Shown: positions 6,082 to 9,899 of the stretch, piece after piece
Numbering within the stretch: the first letter of the stretch is position 1
Layout of the letters: every line of letters starts with the position of its first letter
From: Cyclobacteriaceae bacterium
Lineage (GTDB): Bacteria > Bacteroidota > Bacteroidia > Cytophagales > Cyclobacteriaceae
Direction of reading: 5' to 3'
DNA: 9,899 bases
NCBI GenBank assembly: GCA_029880385.1
Contig: JAOUOM010000029.1
Location: 1 to 9,899, forward strand
Notes under the pieces: model-generated
Database searches by the model: none
What the model saw: the letters and a program-made list of their open reading frames with translations, nothing else
Told to the model about the DNA's origin: nothing
Translations under genes and position numbers: made by a program

Positions 6082-8469
6082 ATGTTAGTAATCAAAAGAG
6101 ACGGACGCAGAGAATCCGTAAAGTTTGACAAAATCACAGCCCGCATAGAAAAACTATGTGAAGGATTAAATCAGGATTATGTGAAGCCGGTAGAGATCGC
6201 CAAAAAAGTGATCGATGGCTTGTATGACGGTGTCACAACGATCGAATTGGACAACCTCGCTGCCGAAGTGGCGGCTACCATGACGACCCGACATCCTGAT
6301 TTTGCAAAGCTGGCAGCCCGTATCTCGGTTTCAAACCTGCATAAGGTTACCTCCGAGTCCTTTTCAAATACCATGAAGAGGCTCTACTCGTACATTAACC
6401 CCAAAACAGGTGAAAATGCGGCGTTGATTTCTACGGAGACATATCGGGTCATAAAGGCCAATGCCAAACGTCTCGACGAAGCGGTAGATTATAGTAGAGA
6501 CTACAATTACGATTATTTTGGGTTTAAAACACTGGAACGCTCCTATCTGATCAAACTGGAAGGCAAAGTAGTGGAGCGTCCACAGCATTTATTGATGCGG
6601 GTATCGGTAGGCATCCATGGTGAGGATATAGACTCTGCAATCCAAACCTACAACCTGATGTCTGAAAAGTGGTTTACACACGCCACCCCCACTTTATTTA
6701 ACGCAGGAACACCCAAGCCCCAGTTATCATCCTGCTTTTTGCTAACCATGCAAGATGACAGCATTGACGGGATTTATGACACATTGAAGCAGTGTGCGAA
6801 AATATCACAGTCTGCAGGTGGGATTGGCTTGAGCATTCATAATGTACGGGCCACAGGGGCCTATATTAAGGGAACCAACGGTACCTCAAACGGAATTGTC
6901 CCCATGTTACGAAATTTTGACATGACGGCTCGTTATGTCGATCAGGGGGGAGGAAAAAGAAAAGGCAGCTTCGCGATTTATCTGGAGCCATGGCATGCCG
7001 ATATTTTCGACTTTCTCCAACTGAAGAAAAATCACGGAAAGGATGAATTGAGGGCGAGGGATCTGTTTTATGCCCTATGGATTCCCGACCTGTTTATGAA
7101 ACGCGTTGAGTCAAATGGCGACTGGTCCTTGTTTAGTCCGGACGAAGCTCCCGGTCTTTTCGAATCCTATGGTGATGATTTTGAAAAACTATATGAGAAA
7201 TTCGAAAGCGAAGGGAAGGCCCGAAGGGTAGTTAAAGCACAGGATCTTTGGTTTGAAATTCTGGAATCCCAGATAGAAACGGGTACACCATATATCCTCT
7301 ATAAGGATCATGCCAACCGAAAGTCGAACCAGAAAAACCTGGGTACCATCCGTTCAAGCAATTTGTGTACGGAAATCATGGAATATACATCCAAGGACGA
7401 AGTAGCAGTCTGCAACCTGGCATCCCTGGCTTTGTCCAAGTTTGTGACACCAGAAAAGAAATTCGATTTCCAGAAACTTTATGAAATCTCAAAAGTAGTT
7501 ACCCGAAACCTCAACAAGGTGATCGATGTAAATTACTATCCGATACCCGAGGCTGAACGATCAAACCTGAGGCACCGTCCCATAGGTATTGGTGTTCAGG
7601 GTTTGGCCGATACGTTTGCTTTGATGCGTTTTCCTTTTGAATCAGAGGAAGCCAGAAAGCTGAACAAGGAGATATTTGAGACCATTTATTACGCTGCTAT
7701 GGAAACATCCATGGAGCTGGCTATTGAAGAAGGACCATACGAGACATTCAAAGGATCTCCTGTCTCCAAAGGCATCTTTCAATTCGATATGTGGGGTGTA
7801 ACTCCGGATAGCGGCCGGTGGGACTGGTATGCCCTGAAGCAAAAAGTACGCAAACACGGTGTGCGGAACTCGCTTTTGCTTGCACCCATGCCTACAGCGT
7901 CGACATCACAGATATTGGGGAATAATGAATGTTTTGAACCATTTACCTCTAACCTCTACGTCCGAAGGGTACTGTCCGGTGAGTTTATTGTAGCGAATAA
8001 ATACATGATGCATGATCTCATTGAATTGGGATTGTGGGACGACCGGATGATGAACCGGATCAAGTCGGAGAACGGATCCATTCAAAATATCCCCGAAATA
8101 CCTCAGCATATCAAAGATATGTATAAGACGGTGTGGGAAATTTCACAAAAGACCGTTATCGATATGTCGGCCGACAGGGGTGCCTTTATCTGCCAGAGCC
8201 AGAGCCTTAATATACATATGAAGGATGCGAATTTCGGAAAAATGACGTCTATGCATTTTTATGCCTGGAACAAAGGGCTTAAGACCGGAATGTATTATTT
8301 GCGAACCAAAGCAGCGACGGATGCGATAAAATTCACCGTTGAGAAGGAAAAAACAGTGAAGCCGGAAAAAGCGGCTACCGTGACAGCCGAAGAGCTGAAA
8401 ATGTATAATCAGCAAGCCATGCAATGTTCACTCGATGATCCGGAAGGCTGCGAGATGTGCAGTGGTTGA
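6082..8469 (+). CDS. nrdA: Class Ia ribonucleotide reductase, alpha (catalytic) subunit
   Basis: The 795-residue catalytic subunit reduces nucleoside diphosphates with NrdB as radical source. It starts with an ATP-cone (about 1-90; VIKRDGRRESVKFDKI), which gives ATP/dATP activity control. The active site has Cys218 (LSSCF), Asn427, Cys429 and Glu431 (NLCTE), and Cys444 (AVCNLAS). From memory of human RRM1 these residue numbers are the same. Radical-transfer tyrosines are Tyr738 and Tyr739 (GMYYLRT). The C-terminal redox pair Cys790 and Cys793 (GCEMCSG) would be re-reduced by thioredoxin or glutaredoxin. Sequence and length (RRM1 is 792 aa) place it in the eukaryote-like NrdA group common in Bacteroidota, rather than the E. 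coli type. No intein or intron interrupts it. A hairpin terminator follows at 8501-8527. Confidence 0.98.
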   Translation: MLVIKRDGRRESVKFDKITARIEKLCEGLNQDYVKPVEIAKKVIDGLYDGVTTIELDNLAAEVAATMTTRHPDFAKLAARISVSNLHKVTSESFSNTMKRLYSYINPKTGENAALISTETYRVIKANAKRLDEAVDYSRDYNYDYFGFKTLERSYLIKLEGKVVERPQHLLMRVSVGIHGEDIDSAIQTYNLMSEKWFTHATPTLFNAGTPKPQLSSCFLLTMQDDSIDGIYDTLKQCAKISQSAGGIGLSIHNVRATGAYIKGTNGTSNGIVPMLRNFDMTARYVDQGGGKRKGSFAIYLEPWHADIFDFLQLKKNHGKDELRARDLFYALWIPDLFMKRVESNGDWSLFSPDEAPGLFESYGDDFEKLYEKFESEGKARRVVKAQDLWFEILESQIETGTPYILYKDHANRKSNQKNLGTIRSSNLCTEIMEYTSKDEVAVCNLASLALSKFVTPEKKFDFQKLYEISKVVTRNLNKVIDVNYYPIPEAERSNLRHRPIGIGVQGLADTFALMRFPFESEEARKLNKEIFETIYYAAMETSMELAIEEGPYETFKGSPVSKGIFQFDMWGVTPDSGRWDWYALKQKVRKHGVRNSLLLAPMPTASTSQILGNNECFEPFTSNLYVRRVLSGEFIVANKYMMHDLIELGLWDDRMMNRIKSENGSIQNIPEIPQHIKDMYKTVWEISQKTVIDMSADRGAFICQSQSLNIHMKDANFGKMTSMHFYAWNKGLKTGMYYLRTKAATDAIKFTVEKEKTVKPEKAATVTAEELKMYNQQAMQCSLDDPEGCEMCSG

Positions 8470-8500
8470 TAGCGAATAATTATTTGTTTGTATATAGTAT

Positions 8501-8527
8501 AAAGCCCTGCGAGAGCAGGGCTTTTTT
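8501..8527 (+). terminator. Intrinsic terminator of nrdBA, overlapping the convergent gene end
   Basis: AAAGCCCTGC (8501-8510) and GCAGGGCTTT (8515-8524) form a perfect 10-bp stem with a GAGA tetraloop, followed by T residues to 8527. It ends the nrdBA transcript. The T-tract overlaps the stop codon (8526-8528) of the gene coming from the right. The hairpin also lies just past that gene, but the T-run on its side is only three residues, so termination in that direction would be weaker. Confidence 0.9.
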
Positions 8528-9725
8528 ATTGGGTTACCTTTTTGTCTTTTTTTGAATGATGGAAGAGTTGAAGCGACTGAAAAACCAAAAAGAGCACATA
8601 ACCATAATAGATTACCGTATTTTCTGGATCGAGCCATCCAAAATAAACAAACATCATATAGGTAAATACGGTAAAAACTACCGCAACACTTACAATCCCA
8701 AATACAGACCCTTTCCTTCGGTTAAATGCAGCCTGTGTGAAAATCATAAATGCGTAAAAAAAGGCAATCACCAGAAAAATGAAAAATGGAAGGATGAGCT
8801 GTGTGAAAAATAGTATTGGGGTCAGAATGGTCAACAATGAGAACACCAAAGCAGCCAGCCCGATGACGTTAACAGCCCATTTTTTGGTTTCTTCAGGATA
8901 TAGGGAAAACAGATATTTTGCAAAAAAATAGGGACTGACAAATAATGTCAGGTACTCAAGATGTACTGCCAGTTTCCATGGAATGCCCGGAATGAATGCA
9001 TGTAAGACATAGAGACCGGTGCCAATGATCCGGTAGCTATAAGCAAAGCAAAAGAGTGAAAAATAAAGGGAGGCAGCTCCCAGTGAAAAGTACACATAGC
9101 GAAAGAGGAAAAATAAAGCCAAAAACAAGAAAAACAGGGTGAGGGAAATGTCGTAAAAACGTTGAAGGTTGTAAATTTCAAGTATTTGCTGCTTTTCTCC
9201 GAGTAAAATGGGTTCCATCGCCCCACCCTTGCTATGGTCAAAATTTGCAATTTGCAAAACCAGGTCTAACGATCCGGAAATATCATCCAGCAGAAATGTG
9301 CCGGGCAACCATTGAGGGGAGTAGTCTTCTCTTTTTTCTGCGACACCTCCATTTTCCGCAACTATTTTCCCATTTACATATAAGCGATAGGCACAGTAGG
9401 TATCCTGCATCAATAATGCGTAGGATCGGGCATCAGCAGGCAATACTACTTTTAGTCGGTAGGTAGCGAACCCTATATTTGATAATGTGTCATTTCCGAT
9501 GACCTGATCGTTCCACAAGGAGGGGAACTCACAATATTCTTTTCTTGAAAGCATGATTTCATCGGGGGCCAGCAATTGTCCCCAATAAAATTCCCATTTC
9601 CCATTCAGCTCAACCGGTGTTTCAAAATTATTCATACGCAGGTCATAAACACCGTTTACAATCCGTGCATGGGAAAAACCAGAAATACAAACCAGCAAAC
9701 CTATTACTACAAGTTTCCTGTTCAA
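8526..9725 (-). CDS. 7TM-DISM-type membrane sensor without output domain
   Basis: The 399-residue protein has a signal peptide (1-20, ending SHA). An extracytoplasmic beta domain spans about 27-175, with GKWEFYWGQLL (42-52) and YRLYVNGK (113-120), motifs of galactose-binding-like jelly-roll domains. Seven hydrophobic helices follow at about 193-213, 216-235, 252-275, 283-303, 308-332, 339-361 and 370-388, then a short Lys-rich tail. This is the 7TMR-DISM receptor layout (7TM with diverse intracellular signalling modules), which usually continues into a histidine kinase, GGDEF or similar domain. Here the protein stops right after helix 7, so any signal must pass through a partner. The start is TTG at 9725: an in-frame TAG lies just upstream, and the TTG gives a complete signal peptide, whereas the first in-frame ATG (residue 31) would delete it. 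It lies 20 nt behind the gene at the right edge and is probably co-transcribed with it. The ligand is unknown, possibly a carbohydrate. Confidence 0.8.
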   Translation of the reverse strand: MNRKLVVIGLLVCISGFSHARIVNGVYDLRMNNFETPVELNGKWEFYWGQLLAPDEIMLSRKEYCEFPSLWNDQVIGNDTLSNIGFATYRLKVVLPADARSYALLMQDTYCAYRLYVNGKIVAENGGVAEKREDYSPQWLPGTFLLDDISGSLDLVLQIANFDHSKGGAMEPILLGEKQQILEIYNLQRFYDISLTLFFLFLALFFLFRYVYFSLGAASLYFSLFCFAYSYRIIGTGLYVLHAFIPGIPWKLAVHLEYLTLFVSPYFFAKYLFSLYPEETKKWAVNVIGLAALVFSLLTILTPILFFTQLILPFFIFLVIAFFYAFMIFTQAAFNRRKGSVFGIVSVAVVFTVFTYMMFVYFGWLDPENTVIYYGYVLFLVFQSLQLFHHSKKDKKVTQ

Positions 9726-9745
9726 ACTATACTATTTACAAACAA

Positions 9746-9899
9746 TCAAAAATACGTCAACAAGACCGTATTGTTTTTGGCTTCGTGCAATAAGCGATCT
9801 CGTTGTATCGGGACTACTCCCGGGTATTCACATACAATACCTCCCCCTAAGTTGGCCAATTCTGCTGAGAAAGACAATGGCAGGTCAAGTGCAATTGCC
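9746..9899 (-). CDS. C-terminal end of an unidentified protein (partial)
   Basis: An open frame enters from the right window edge and ends at TGA (9748-9746), giving the last 50 residues of a protein. It reads AIALDLPLSFSAELANLGGG, then a segment with EYPGVVPIQRDRLLHEAKNN, and ends VLLTYF. The composition is normal for coding sequence and no competing frame is better. I do not recognise the family from this fragment. The downstream TTG start of the 7TM protein is 20 nt away, so the two genes probably share a transcript. Confidence 0.6.
   Translation of the reverse strand, partial: AIALDLPLSFSAELANLGGGIVCEYPGVVPIQRDRLLHEAKNNTVLLTYF

Noticed and set aside
8143..8424. Antisense open frame inside the 3' part of nrdA, and similar ones at 6177-6374, 6364-6588, 7642-7857 and 7906-8109
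   Set aside because: All are fully contained in nrdA, lack domain features and are explained by the coding constraint of the plus-strand gene.
9850..9899. Resemblance of the partial right-edge gene (ALDLPLSF) to the N-terminal ALDLATSF of the dehydrogenase at 16-1170, as a sign of a paralogue
   Set aside because: The similarity is a single short helix-like segment and lies at opposite ends of the two proteins, so it is probably chance.

Overview
The window looks like ordinary chromosome from a member of the Bacteroidota, probably a Cytophagales-type organism of moderate GC content. The evidence is a match to the Bacteroidota promoter pattern (TTTG, 19 nt, TAnnTTTG) upstream of rplU, the general lack of Shine-Dalgarno sequences, a eukaryote-like class Ia ribonucleotide reductase, a type I pullulanase lipoprotein with the active-site variant common in Bacteroides-type enzymes, and a 7TM-DISM sensor. 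The assignment to order is inference.

Layout, left to right. Positions 16-3193 (minus strand) hold a lipoprotein pullulanase followed by a saccharopine-dehydrogenase-family enzyme, 25 nt apart and probably co-transcribed. Positions 3194-3320 are a divergent promoter region with a perfect 8-bp inverted repeat. Positions 3321-3821 (plus) encode a free-standing NUMOD4/HNH endonuclease-like protein with its own terminator. Positions 3985-4563 (minus) are the ribosomal operon rplU-rpmA, with a clear promoter and a clear terminator. Positions 4564-5050 are a 487-bp intergenic region. It contains two exact DnaA boxes, a third near-match, several short repeats and an 11-bp perfect inverted repeat just before nrdB. 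Positions 5051-8469 (plus) are nrdB-nrdA, both subunits of an aerobic ribonucleotide reductase with all catalytic residues present. A strong hairpin terminator at 8501-8527 separates nrdA from the convergent gene at 8526-9725. That gene encodes a secreted-domain plus seven-helix membrane protein without an output domain. At the right edge, 9746-9899 (minus) is the C-terminal end of another gene that probably belongs to the same transcription unit.

Functionally the window mixes housekeeping (translation, dNTP synthesis) with alpha-glucan breakdown and amino-acid metabolism. I see no defence island, prophage, CRISPR array or insertion sequence. The only possibly mobile gene is the HNH protein. 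The most interesting part is the regulatory region upstream of nrdBA. Its DnaA boxes could couple dNTP supply to replication initiation, as known for E. coli nrdAB, or could mark a replication origin. I found no clearly novel multi-gene system.
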